From positions 1 through 32,356 of the forward strand of contig DSDS01000138.1 in the NCBI GenBank assembly GCA_011048585.1: a stretch of 32,356 bases of DNA, read 5' to 3'. Source of the stretch: Desulfurivibrio alkaliphilus. GTDB lineage: Bacteria; Desulfobacterota; Desulfobulbia; Desulfobulbales; Desulfurivibrionaceae. Below, piece by piece: positions 10,977-18,927 of this stretch (the stretch's first letter is position 1; every line of letters begins with the position of its first letter). The position numbers were made by a program, and so were the translations under genes. Under the pieces are notes generated by a model. It did not search any database. It saw nothing but the letters and a program-made list of their open reading frames with translations, and was not told where the DNA came from.

Positions 10977-13073
10977 ATGTCGTCCCAACTACGCCCCCTG
11001 CTCTATCCAGCCAGCATCGCCATCATCGGCGCCTCGCGAACTCCAGGCAAGGTTGGCCATGATATCCTGGCCAACCTGCTGGCCGGCGGCTTCGCCGGGG
11101 AGTTGGTGCCGGTGAACCCGGCCGGCAGCGAAATTCTGGGATTGCCCTGCCTGCCCGAACTCAAAGGGGCGGGAAAGAAGATCGATCTGGCGGTGATTGC
11201 CGTGCCCCGGCCCCTGGTGGAGGGAGCAGTCACCGACGCCCTGGCCGCCGGGGCCGGAGCGGTGGTGGTGATTACCGCGGGCTTCAAGGAGATGGACGCC
11301 GAGGGGGCGGCCCTGGAAAAAAGGCTGGCCTCCCTTTGCACCGCCCGTCAGGCCAGAATGCTGGGTCCCAACTGCCTGGGCCTGATTAACAGCCGGCACC
11401 GGATGAACGCCTCCTTTGCCGCCAAAATGCCCACGCCCGGCAATATTTCGGTGATCTCCCAATCCGGAGCCCTGGCCACCGCCATCCTCGATCTGGCGGC
11501 GGGCCGCCACCTGGGCCTGGCCAAGCTGATCAGCATCGGCAACAAGGCGGATATCAGCGAGGTTGATCTGCTTTCGGCCCTGACCACCGATCCCGACTCC
11601 CGGGTGATCATCGCCTACCTGGAGGATATCAGTTCCGGGGAGGAGTTTATCAAGGCGGCCACCGAAACCAGCAGCCAAAAGCCGGTGGTGATCCTCAAGT
11701 CCGGCACCACCGCCGCCGGCCAGCAGGCGGCCTCCTCCCATACCGGAGTCCTGGCCGGAGCCGACATCGCGTACGGCGCCGCCTTCCGCCGCTCCGGAGT
11801 GATCCGGGCCGACACCTTTGAATCGCTCTTCGATTACGCCACCGCCTTTGCCATGCAACCCCTGCCGGCCGGGGATCGGGTGCTGATCATCACCAACGCC
11901 GGCGGTCCCGGCACCATGGCCGCCGATGCCGTCGAACAGGCGGGAATGAAGGTGGCGGTGCTGGACAGCAACACTGCCGCCGCCCTCCGCAGCAAGCTGC
12001 CCCGGGCCGCCAGCGTCGGCAATCCCATCGACGTGCTGGGGGATGCCGAACCGGAACGTTACGCCACGGTGCTGACCGCCGCCCAAAATGATCCGGCGGT
12101 GGACGCCATCGTGGTGATCCTCACCCCCCAGGCGATGACCAGGCCGGCGGAGACCGCCCGGGCCATCGCCGCCTGCCTTAAAGGTGACAAGCCGGTGGTG
12201 GCCGCCTTCATGGGGGGCGAGGATGTCCTGCCCGGCCGGGCCGAACTGGTGGCCGCGGGGCTGCCCGACTACCCCTCGCCGGAACGGGCGGTGGCCGCCC
12301 TTAAGGCGATGCATGAATACGCCTGCTGGCGCAAGCGACCACCGCGGGTGGTCACCAGGTTTCGGGTCAACCGCCGACGGGTGGAGCGGATCATCACCCG
12401 CCGGCTGCGCAGCGGTCACAGCCAGTTGGGCGAGGTCAAGTCCAAGAGCGTACTGGCGGCCTACGGCTTTCAGGTGCCGGAGGGCTATCTGGCCACCTCC
12501 ACCGAAGAGGCGGTGGAGGTGGCGGAACGGATCGGTTTTCCGGTGGCCCTCAAAATCGTCTCTCCCGATATCATCCACAAATCGGATCTGGGCGGGGTCC
12601 GGCTTAATGTGATCGACGCCGCCGCCACCCGGGATGCCTTCGATCTGATGATGTTGCGGATCAGACAAAATGCCCCCAACGCAATGGTGGAGGGGATCTA
12701 CGTGGAGAAGATGCTGAACAAGGGGCTGGAGGTGATCATTGGCATGAGCCGCGACCCCCAGTTCGGACCGATGCTGATGTTCGGCCTGGGCGGCATCTTT
12801 GTCGAGGTGATGAAGGATGTCACCTTCCATCTGGCCCCGATCAGTGAAGCCGACGCGGTGATGATGCTGAAATCGACCCGCTCCTATGAAATTCTCGAGG
12901 GCCGCCGGGGTCAGCAAGGGGTGGACCTGGTGGCCATCGCCCAGGGATTGCAGCGGATCAGCCAGTTGACCACCGATTTCCCCCAGATCATCGAGCTGGA
13001 TATCAACCCCTTTATCGTCGGTGAGATCGGCCGCCCACCAGTGGTGGCCGATGCCCGCATGACCCTGAGGTAA
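10977..13073 (+). CDS. acetate/acyl-CoA ligase (ADP-forming), fused alpha and beta subunits
   Basis: LLYPASIAIIGASRTPGKVGHDILANLLAGGF, GPNCLGL, SVISQSGALATAILD, SSHTGVLAGAD (phospho-His region), ITNAGGPGTMAADA, then an ATP-grasp-like domain ending LDINPFIVG. Confidence 0.92.
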   Translation: MSSQLRPLLYPASIAIIGASRTPGKVGHDILANLLAGGFAGELVPVNPAGSEILGLPCLPELKGAGKKIDLAVIAVPRPLVEGAVTDALAAGAGAVVVITAGFKEMDAEGAALEKRLASLCTARQARMLGPNCLGLINSRHRMNASFAAKMPTPGNISVISQSGALATAILDLAAGRHLGLAKLISIGNKADISEVDLLSALTTDPDSRVIIAYLEDISSGEEFIKAATETSSQKPVVILKSGTTAAGQQAASSHTGVLAGADIAYGAAFRRSGVIRADTFESLFDYATAFAMQPLPAGDRVLIITNAGGPGTMAADAVEQAGMKVAVLDSNTAAALRSKLPRAASVGNPIDVLGDAEPERYATVLTAAQNDPAVDAIVVILTPQAMTRPAETARAIAACLKGDKPVVAAFMGGEDVLPGRAELVAAGLPDYPSPERAVAALKAMHEYACWRKRPPRVVTRFRVNRRRVERIITRRLRSGHSQLGEVKSKSVLAAYGFQVPEGYLATSTEEAVEVAERIGFPVALKIVSPDIIHKSDLGGVRLNVIDAAATRDAFDLMMLRIRQNAPNAMVEGIYVEKMLNKGLEVIIGMSRDPQFGPMLMFGLGGIFVEVMKDVTFHLAPISEADAVMMLKSTRSYEILEGRRGQQGVDLVAIAQGLQRISQLTTDFPQIIELDINPFIVGEIGRPPVVADARMTLR

Positions 13074-13078
13074 TAAAG

Positions 13079-14959
13079 ATGACCACCCATTTACAGACCA
13101 CCATCGACCCCGACTGGCGGCAACGATATCGGGACCTGCTCTGCGGCCCCGACCAGGCCCTTAGCAGGCTCAAGCCCGGCCAGCGGGTCTTCATCGGCAC
13201 CGCCTGCGCCGAACCTTCCGCCCTGGTCCAGGCCCTGACCCGGCGGGCCGGAGAGCTGGCCGACGTGGAGATTGTCCAGGTGCTCACCAAAGGGGATGCC
13301 TCCTACACCGCCAAGCAGCTCCACAACTGTTTTCACATCAACAGCTTCTTTATCGGCCGGGCGATCAGAGAGCATATCCAACAGGGCCTGGGCGATTACA
13401 CTCCCATCCTGCTTTCCGACATCCCCCGGCTCTTCTCCTCCGGCCAACTGCCCATCGACGTGGCCCTGATCCAGGTTTCGGAACCGGACAACCGGGGCAA
13501 GGTCAGCCTCGGGATTTCGGTGGACGTGGTCAAAAGCGCCACCGAAAACGCCTCCATGGTGATCGCCCAGGTTAACCCTCGAATGCCCCGCACTCTGGGC
13601 GATAGTTTCATCGACATTTATGATATTGACCTGCTGGTGGAGGTCGAAGAGGAGATCATCGAGCGCCAGTCCACGGTCCCCACCCCGGCGGCCCGGCAAA
13701 TCGAGGAGCATATCGCCGCCCTGATCGAGGATGGCTCGACCCTGGAGTTCGGCATCGGCCACATCCCCCACTCGCTGGTGGAGTTCCTTCGCGACAAACG
13801 GGACCTGGGGATCCACACCGAAATGGTTACCGACTCCATTCTGGAATTAATCGAGGCCGGGGCGATCAGCGGCGCCCGCAAAACCACTGATCGGGGCCGG
13901 ATTGTCACCAGTTTCTGCATGGGCTCCCGTAAACTCTACGACTTTGTCGACAACAATCCCCTCTTCAGCTTCCGACCCACCGAATATGTCAATGATCCCC
14001 ATATCATCAGCCGCCAGCACAAAATGGTGGCGATCAATATGGCCTTGGAGGTGGACCTGACCGGCCAGGTCTGCGCCGACTCCCTGGGTTCCTGCTTCTT
14101 TTCCGGCATCGGCGGCCAAATTGACTTCAACCGAGGAGCGGCCAGCGCCGTGGGAGGTAAGGCGGTAATCGCTCTGGAATCCACGGCCAAAAATGGTGAG
14201 GTCTCCCAAATCGTCACCCACCTGACCCCGGGAGCTGGAGTGGTGACCACCCGAGGGGAGGCCCACTACATCGTCACCGAGTACGGAGTGGCCTATCTCC
14301 ACGGCAAAAGCGTTCAGGAACGAGCCATGGCCCTGATCAGCATCGCCCACCCCAAATTCCGGGAAAAGCTGTTCCATGAGGCGCTGGCGGCCAAATATCT
14401 GCGTCGCGAGCTGGCTGACCTCGATGGTCGATTGCTGATGGTTTCCCAGGAGATGCAAACCTCAACCCTGCTCGACGACGGCACCCAGATCTCCTTCCGG
14501 CCGGTCCACCCCACCGACGAGCCCCGGATGCGCGACCTGCTCTACGCCCTCTCCCAGGAGACCTTGTATTACCGCTTCATGAGCGCCAGTGGCCGCTTCG
14601 CCCACCAGGAGATTCAGAATTTCGTGTATATCGATCACCGCAAGGACGCCGCCATCGTCGGCACCGTTCCTGAAGCCCATGGGGAGGATATCATCGCGGT
14701 GGGTCGCTACTATCTGGATGAAAAAACCAACCGGGCCGAGGTGGCCTTCGTCATCCGCGATGAATGGCAGAACCGGGGGATCGGCACCTTTCTCTTCAAA
14801 CATCTGGTGGGGATCGCCAAGCACAACGGCATCGCCGGCTTCACCGCCGAAGTCCTGCGGGACAACCGGCGGATGCAGGCGATCTTCAACCACAGCGGCT
14901 ACACCGTCCAGAGCAAGGTGGAGGGGGACGTCTACAGCTACAGCATCGATTTCGGCTGA
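13079..14959 (+). CDS. bifunctional acetyl-CoA hydrolase/CoA-transferase-like protein with C-terminal GNAT domain
   Basis: N-terminal CoA-transferase-like part (DYTPILLSDIPRLFSSGQLPIDVALIQVSEPDNRGKVSLG...GIGGQIDFNRGAASAVGGKAVIALEST...YIVTEYGVAYLHGKSVQERAMALISIAHP), then GNAT (RPVHPTDEPRMRDLLYALSQETLYYRFM...AEVAFVIRDEWQNRGIGTFLFKHLVGIAKHNGIAGFTAEVLRDNRRMQAIFNHSGY). Confidence 0.92.
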   Translation: MTTHLQTTIDPDWRQRYRDLLCGPDQALSRLKPGQRVFIGTACAEPSALVQALTRRAGELADVEIVQVLTKGDASYTAKQLHNCFHINSFFIGRAIREHIQQGLGDYTPILLSDIPRLFSSGQLPIDVALIQVSEPDNRGKVSLGISVDVVKSATENASMVIAQVNPRMPRTLGDSFIDIYDIDLLVEVEEEIIERQSTVPTPAARQIEEHIAALIEDGSTLEFGIGHIPHSLVEFLRDKRDLGIHTEMVTDSILELIEAGAISGARKTTDRGRIVTSFCMGSRKLYDFVDNNPLFSFRPTEYVNDPHIISRQHKMVAINMALEVDLTGQVCADSLGSCFFSGIGGQIDFNRGAASAVGGKAVIALESTAKNGEVSQIVTHLTPGAGVVTTRGEAHYIVTEYGVAYLHGKSVQERAMALISIAHPKFREKLFHEALAAKYLRRELADLDGRLLMVSQEMQTSTLLDDGTQISFRPVHPTDEPRMRDLLYALSQETLYYRFMSASGRFAHQEIQNFVYIDHRKDAAIVGTVPEAHGEDIIAVGRYYLDEKTNRAEVAFVIRDEWQNRGIGTFLFKHLVGIAKHNGIAGFTAEVLRDNRRMQAIFNHSGYTVQSKVEGDVYSYSIDFG

Positions 14960-14965
14960 AAAAAT

Positions 14966-15000
14966 GGAGAGAAAGGGCTTAACCACCGCCCTTTCTCTCC
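14966..15000. terminator. terminator-like hairpin between the acetylation operon (+) and the H1-like gene (-)
   Basis: Perfect 13-bp stem ggagagaaagggc (14966-14978) / gccctttctctcc (14988-15000), 9-nt loop. Six A's just left of it give a U-tract for the minus-strand transcript. Confidence 0.72.
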
Positions 15001-15031
15001 GTGACCGCGGGAAAAGCCGTGACGCCGAAGC

Positions 15032-15688
15032 TCAGCGAGCCGTTTTCTTGCCTTTGGGAACGGCCTTCTTCGGGGCGGTCTTGACCGAAGTCTTCCTGGT
15101 CACCGCCTTCTTGGCCGGAGCTTTCTTGGCCGGAGTCTTCTTGGCCGACGCCGCCTTGGCCGGAGCCTTCTTGGCCGGAGTTTTTTTGGCCGCCGGGGCG
15201 CCGGCTTTCGCCACCTTGGTCGCCGCGGGCTTACGACCTCCCCGGGTGGCGGCCGGCTTCTTCAGGCCCAGGCGTTCGGCCTCCTTCTCCTGGCGAATCT
15301 GACAGGCCAGCTCAAAGGCCTTCTCCTGACCGTGGCGCCGGATGGAGATGGAGGTCTTGCCCTGCTTGCCCACCTGGTTGACCCAGCTTACCTCGTAGCG
15401 ATTCAGCTTTTCATTGTGCCGGACTCCGACCACCCCGGTCTTGGTATTGCTGACCGTCACGATATGCTTGTCGGTCCGAATTTTGCCCAGGCTGATCTCG
15501 GTCTGATCGCGCCAAGCCAGGGCGGCCAGCAAACTGGAATAGCGACCACCGTGTTTGCCGTCGGAAAAGAATTTGGCATGGGTCTTGCCCTGAAAGCGGA
15601 CACGCACATACCACCCGTGGGTCCTCTTGCTCTCCTGATCGATCCGGGCGACATCCTTGTGTTTTTCCAGTTTCGATCTCTTAACCAT
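15032..15688 (-). CDS. AP2-like DNA-binding domain protein with histone-H1-like Lys/Ala/Pro-rich C-terminal tail
   Basis: HGWYVRVRFQGKTHAKFFSDGKHGGRYSSLLAALAWRDQTE and TGVVGVRHNEKLNRYEVSWVNQVGKQGKTSISIRRHGQEKAFELACQIRQEKEAERL resemble AP2 units. The tail is AAKKTPAKKAPAKAASAKKTPAKKAPAKKAVTRKTSVKTAPKKAVPKGKKTAR. RBS aaaggaga precedes the ATG. Confidence 0.82.
   Translation of the reverse strand: MVKRSKLEKHKDVARIDQESKRTHGWYVRVRFQGKTHAKFFSDGKHGGRYSSLLAALAWRDQTEISLGKIRTDKHIVTVSNTKTGVVGVRHNEKLNRYEVSWVNQVGKQGKTSISIRRHGQEKAFELACQIRQEKEAERLGLKKPAATRGGRKPAATKVAKAGAPAAKKTPAKKAPAKAASAKKTPAKKAPAKKAVTRKTSVKTAPKKAVPKGKKTAR
15096..15191. repeat. imperfect short tandem repeats (ttcttggccggag-like) encoding the KK(T/A)PAKKAPAK tail
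   Basis: Visible series cttcttggccggagctttcttggccggagtcttcttggccgacgccgccttggccggagccttcttggccggagtttttttggcc. Confidence 0.7.
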
Positions 15689-16093
15689 CTTATTGTTCTC
15701 CTTTAGTTTTAGCTTAGCGTTGGGTCAGCCTGTAAAGCTCCTAGCGTAAACAAATCAATACAACAAGTACACCCTGCAAATTCCTGGCACCTTTCGGTTG
15801 CAACCCCTCTTTTCCGGGTTGAGCAAAAACCATATTCTGACAGAGCCTTGCAGTTCCCTATCACACACAGGCAATCTGCATACCAACAGCCCCGCAAACG
15901 GAATATTTTTTTAAACTCTTGTAATCACAAGCCATTGAATGATTTAACCCTTGCCCGCCAACTCCATCCGCAAACCTTACTGGTCTATTTTGTCGCACCT
16001 TGGGCAAATTCTGCCGCATGGGATGCGAAAAAAGTGTGGGAGGTCAACCAGGTTGCAATCTCTCGCCGGTCAGGTTAGCCTTGGCCAATCAAC

Positions 16094-16115
16094 CCCACCG
16101 GTTCCGCCCGGTGGG
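16094..16115. other. small stem-loop upstream of the mazG-like gene
   Basis: 8-bp perfect stem cccaccgg (16094-16101) / ccggtggg (16108-16115), 6-nt loop. Function unknown. Confidence 0.3.
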
Positions 16116-16151
16116 CCGGGATCATTATTAAACTCGCGCAACGAGGTCGTC

Positions 16152-16559
16152 ATGCCCCTCCATAATTCCGTCGATTCCTTCAGGCAGCTGGTCGAAATTG
16201 TCGCCCGACTCCGGGCCCCCAACGGCTGCCCCTGGGATCGCAAGCAGACTCCGGAAACCTTTAAACGATACTTGCTTGAGGAAACCCATGAGTTGCTGGA
16301 GGCCCTGGAGGGGGACAACCACGAGCACATTCGCGAAGAGCTGGGCGATCTGTTGTTCCAGGTACTTTTCCTCTGCCAACTCTACAGTGAGCAGGGAGCC
16401 TTCACCTTGGACGAGGTAATTGGTGGGATCAAAAGCAAAATGATCCGCCGCCATCCCCACGTCTTCGGTGACGCCAAGGTCGATTCGGAAGATGACTTAC
16501 GCCGCCAGTGGCTGGCGATTAAGGCCGACGAGAAAAAAAGCCGGACATTGGGCTCTTGA
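16152..16559 (+). CDS. MazG-like nucleotide pyrophosphohydrolase, single domain
   Basis: FRQLVEIVARLRAPNGCPWDRKQTPETFKRYLLEETHELLEALEGDNHEHIREELGDLLFQVLFLCQL is the classic MazG N-terminal signature. The ATG at 16152 gives 135 aa. Confidence 0.9.
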   Translation: MPLHNSVDSFRQLVEIVARLRAPNGCPWDRKQTPETFKRYLLEETHELLEALEGDNHEHIREELGDLLFQVLFLCQLYSEQGAFTLDEVIGGIKSKMIRRHPHVFGDAKVDSEDDLRRQWLAIKADEKKSRTLGS

Positions 16560-16585
16560 CAGCAGTACCGCAGGCATGGTAGAAG
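16556..16585 (+). promoter_or_regulatory. candidate promoter for the rpsF operon
   Basis: TTGACA (16556-16561) overlapping the mazG stop codon, followed at about 17-18 nt by GGTAGAAG. Confidence 0.45.
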
Positions 16586-16687
16586 TCTCCTTTTTTCGTG
16601 CGGCGGCCAACTTTACCGCCGCGATCTTTTCACCTCTTTGCTCTCTCGCAGGACGCGAGGGGGCCGCATGCCCGTAAGGAGGAAACC

Positions 16688-17053
16688 GTGCGCAACTATG
16701 AGAGTGTCATCATCATCCGCCCCGGCGATGCCGCCGAGGCCGAACTCACCGCCATCATCGATAAATATTCAGCGGTGATCACCGACCGTGGGGGCGAGAT
16801 CGCCGGCGTTGACCGCTGGGGCCTCAAGAAGCTCGCCTACCCGATCAAGAAAGAGATTCAAGGGGTTTACATCCTGGCCCGCTTTGCCGCCACCCCCGAA
16901 GGGGTCTATGAGATGGAGCGTCTGCTGCGGATCGACGATCGGATTCTCAAGTACCTCACGGTCAAACTCACCGGCACCGGGGAACCCTTCTCCCTGACCG
17001 ATGACGATGAGCCCGCTTCCGGCGAGAGCGGCAACGACGACGATAACGAGTAA
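16688..17053 (+). CDS. rpsF: 30S ribosomal protein S6
   Basis: VRNYESVIIIRPGDAAEAELTAIIDKY...WGLKKLAYPIKKEIQGVYILARF...RIDDRILKYLTVKL. GTG start after taaggagg; acidic C-terminus. Confidence 0.95.
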   Translation: MRNYESVIIIRPGDAAEAELTAIIDKYSAVITDRGGEIAGVDRWGLKKLAYPIKKEIQGVYILARFAATPEGVYEMERLLRIDDRILKYLTVKLTGTGEPFSLTDDDEPASGESGNDDDNE

Positions 17054-17117
17054 ATGGCCCTGGGCAAAAGTTTACCCACCGCCGGCACCAACTCTTTGAA
17101 GAGATGAGGAACATACC

Positions 17118-17357
17118 ATGATGAAACGCAATAAATTCTTCGGCCGCCGCAAGGTCTGCCGTTTCTGTGCCGACAAGAGCATCGTCATCAACTATAAGGA
17201 TGTTAAGACCCTGCGCAACTTCCTGACCGAACGAGGCAAGATCATTCCCCGGCGGATCTATGGCAATTGCGCCAAGCATCAGCGTCAGCTGTGCGAAGCG
17301 ATCAAACGGGCCCGGCAGATCGCGCTGCTGCCCTACTCCGGCAATCCTTATCTATAA
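17118..17357 (+). CDS. rpsR: 30S ribosomal protein S18
   Basis: [66 protein letters not shown]. Confidence 0.97.
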   Translation: MMKRNKFFGRRKVCRFCADKSIVINYKDVKTLRNFLTERGKIIPRRIYGNCAKHQRQLCEAIKRARQIALLPYSGNPYL

Positions 17358-17376
17358 AATATTTCGGGATTTCAAC

Positions 17377-18306
17377 TTGTTGAACCAGGGGGGCGGAGCG
17401 TCATTCTCGGCGGAGCGGCTCAAGGCGCTGCTGCTGATTGCAGCCCCCCTGCTGCTGCCGCTTTGGGGGTCTGGACTATCCTGGCTGCACGCCCTTGTTC
17501 CCCTGACCGTGGCCTATCATCTGGTGACCCTGGGCGGCAGGCAGGGCAACGGCGCCGTCCTGAAGGCCCTGCTTTTGGCCGGCCTGGTCGCCCTGTTCAG
17601 CCGGGAGCTATTGCTCTATTTTTTCGGCCTGACCATGGTGCCCCTGGGCTACATTCTGGCCCACGCCATCCAGCGCCGCGATTCCGCGACCTGGACCGGG
17701 CTGAAGGGTTTGGCCTACCTGGTCGCCCTCTGGCTTTTGCTGGGGGCCTACGCCGGGATAAGCGGAGCGCCCAGCCCCCTGCAAATGGTGCATGAAAGTA
17801 TCGACCATGCCCTGACCGCCGGGGGACTGGGAGAGCAGGAGTTAGCCGCCGCCCTTGAGGGGCTGCGTGATTTCGTCAACCGGGCCTGGCCGGCCCTGTT
17901 CGCGATCTCGCTGATCGGCCTGATCTGGCTCAATCTGCTCACCAGCCACTGGCTGCTGCGGCGAAAAGGGTTGAGCCCCTGGCCCGATCTGCGCCTCTGG
18001 CGAATGCCCGACCATTTCGTGGCCGTGGCGGCCCTGGCCCTGCTCTTATTGCTGCTCCAAATCGAGCCCCTGGCCACCATTGGCCTGAATGGGGTGCTGA
18101 TCATGGGCATCCTCTATTTCATGCAGGGCCTGGGGGTGATGAGCCACCTGATGGCTTATTGGAACCTGCCGCCCCTGCTGCGTGGTGTCTGCTACGCCCT
18201 GGTGCTGCTCCAAGGCTACGGCATGTTGTTACTGGCGATGCTGGGGATGGCCGAAGTCCGGCTCAACCTGCGCCGGCGCCTGCAATTAAAATATCCATCA
18301 GCATAA
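17377..18306 (+). CDS. DUF2232/YybS-like polytopic membrane protein
   Basis: Very hydrophobic multi-TM protein between rpsR and rplI, the usual position of a DUF2232 gene. Start codon (TTG about 17377/17380) uncertain. Confidence 0.7.
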   Translation: MLNQGGGASFSAERLKALLLIAAPLLLPLWGSGLSWLHALVPLTVAYHLVTLGGRQGNGAVLKALLLAGLVALFSRELLLYFFGLTMVPLGYILAHAIQRRDSATWTGLKGLAYLVALWLLLGAYAGISGAPSPLQMVHESIDHALTAGGLGEQELAAALEGLRDFVNRAWPALFAISLIGLIWLNLLTSHWLLRRKGLSPWPDLRLWRMPDHFVAVAALALLLLLLQIEPLATIGLNGVLIMGILYFMQGLGVMSHLMAYWNLPPLLRGVCYALVLLQGYGMLLLAMLGMAEVRLNLRRRLQLKYPSA

Positions 18307-18341
18307 CTGCTGATCATTTGAACAAAACGGAGAATTGAACC

Positions 18342-18830
18342 ATGGAACTGATCCTCAAGGAAACCATCGATACCCTGGGCGAAGTTGGCGATGTCGTAAA
18401 AGTGAAACCCGGCTACGGCCGTAATTACCTGTTGCCCCAAGGCAAGGCGATGCTGGCCAGCAAGAGCAATCTTGCCGTGCTGGCCAAACAGCAGGCCGCC
18501 ATCAACGCTCGCCGGGCCGAACAGCGCGGCCAGGCGGAAAAACTGGCCGCCAGCATCGCTGCCGTCACCGTGACCGTCGTTCAGCGCACCGGCGAGGACA
18601 ACAAGCTCTACGGTTCGGTAACCAGCGCCGATATCGTGGCCGGTCTGGCCGCCCAAGGGGTGGAGGTGGACAAGAAGAAGCTGCTGTTGGATGAACCGAT
18701 CAAGACGCTGGGCAGCCACACCGTACCCTACAAGGCCGGCTACCAGGTAACCGCTGAAGTCAAGGTGGAAGTTGTGGCCCAGGAGGAAGCCGCCGCCAGC
18801 GCGCCTGGCGACCAGCAGACCGCCGCCTGA
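18342..18830 (+). CDS. rplI: 50S ribosomal protein L9
   Basis: MELILKETIDTLGEVGDVVKVKPGYGRNYLLPQGKAMLAS. Confidence 0.97.
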   Translation: MELILKETIDTLGEVGDVVKVKPGYGRNYLLPQGKAMLASKSNLAVLAKQQAAINARRAEQRGQAEKLAASIAAVTVTVVQRTGEDNKLYGSVTSADIVAGLAAQGVEVDKKKLLLDEPIKTLGSHTVPYKAGYQVTAEVKVEVVAQEEAAASAPGDQQTAA

Positions 18831-18837
18831 TCAACCC

Positions 18838-18880
18838 CCGATTTCCGCGGGCCGGGCAACCACCGTTTCGCGGAAATCGG
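18838..18880. other. stem-loop in the rplI-dnaB intergenic region
   Basis: 12-bp perfect inverted repeat ccgatttccgcg (18838-18849) / cgcggaaatcgg (18869-18880), 19-nt loop, no T-tract. Confidence 0.55.
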
Positions 18881-18927
18881 CTGGCCATTAGCTCTAAAAA
18901 GCCCACCAGGAGCCCCACCAGGAACCC

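Noticed and set aside
10989-12917. 642-aa minus-strand ORF antisense to the acyl-CoA ligase
   Set aside because: Composition (His/Gly/Gln-rich, no domain-like motifs) is typical of the antisense shadow of a GC-rich gene; the + frame is a clear protein family.
15096-15191. Short repeats considered as a CRISPR-like or regulatory repeat array
   Set aside because: They are in frame and simply encode the Lys/Ala/Pro tail of the H1-like protein.
15709-15897. 62-aa minus-strand cysteine-rich ORF in the H1-like/mazG intergenic region
   Set aside because: Short, no good RBS seen, and no family resemblance. The region looks like a regulatory spacer.
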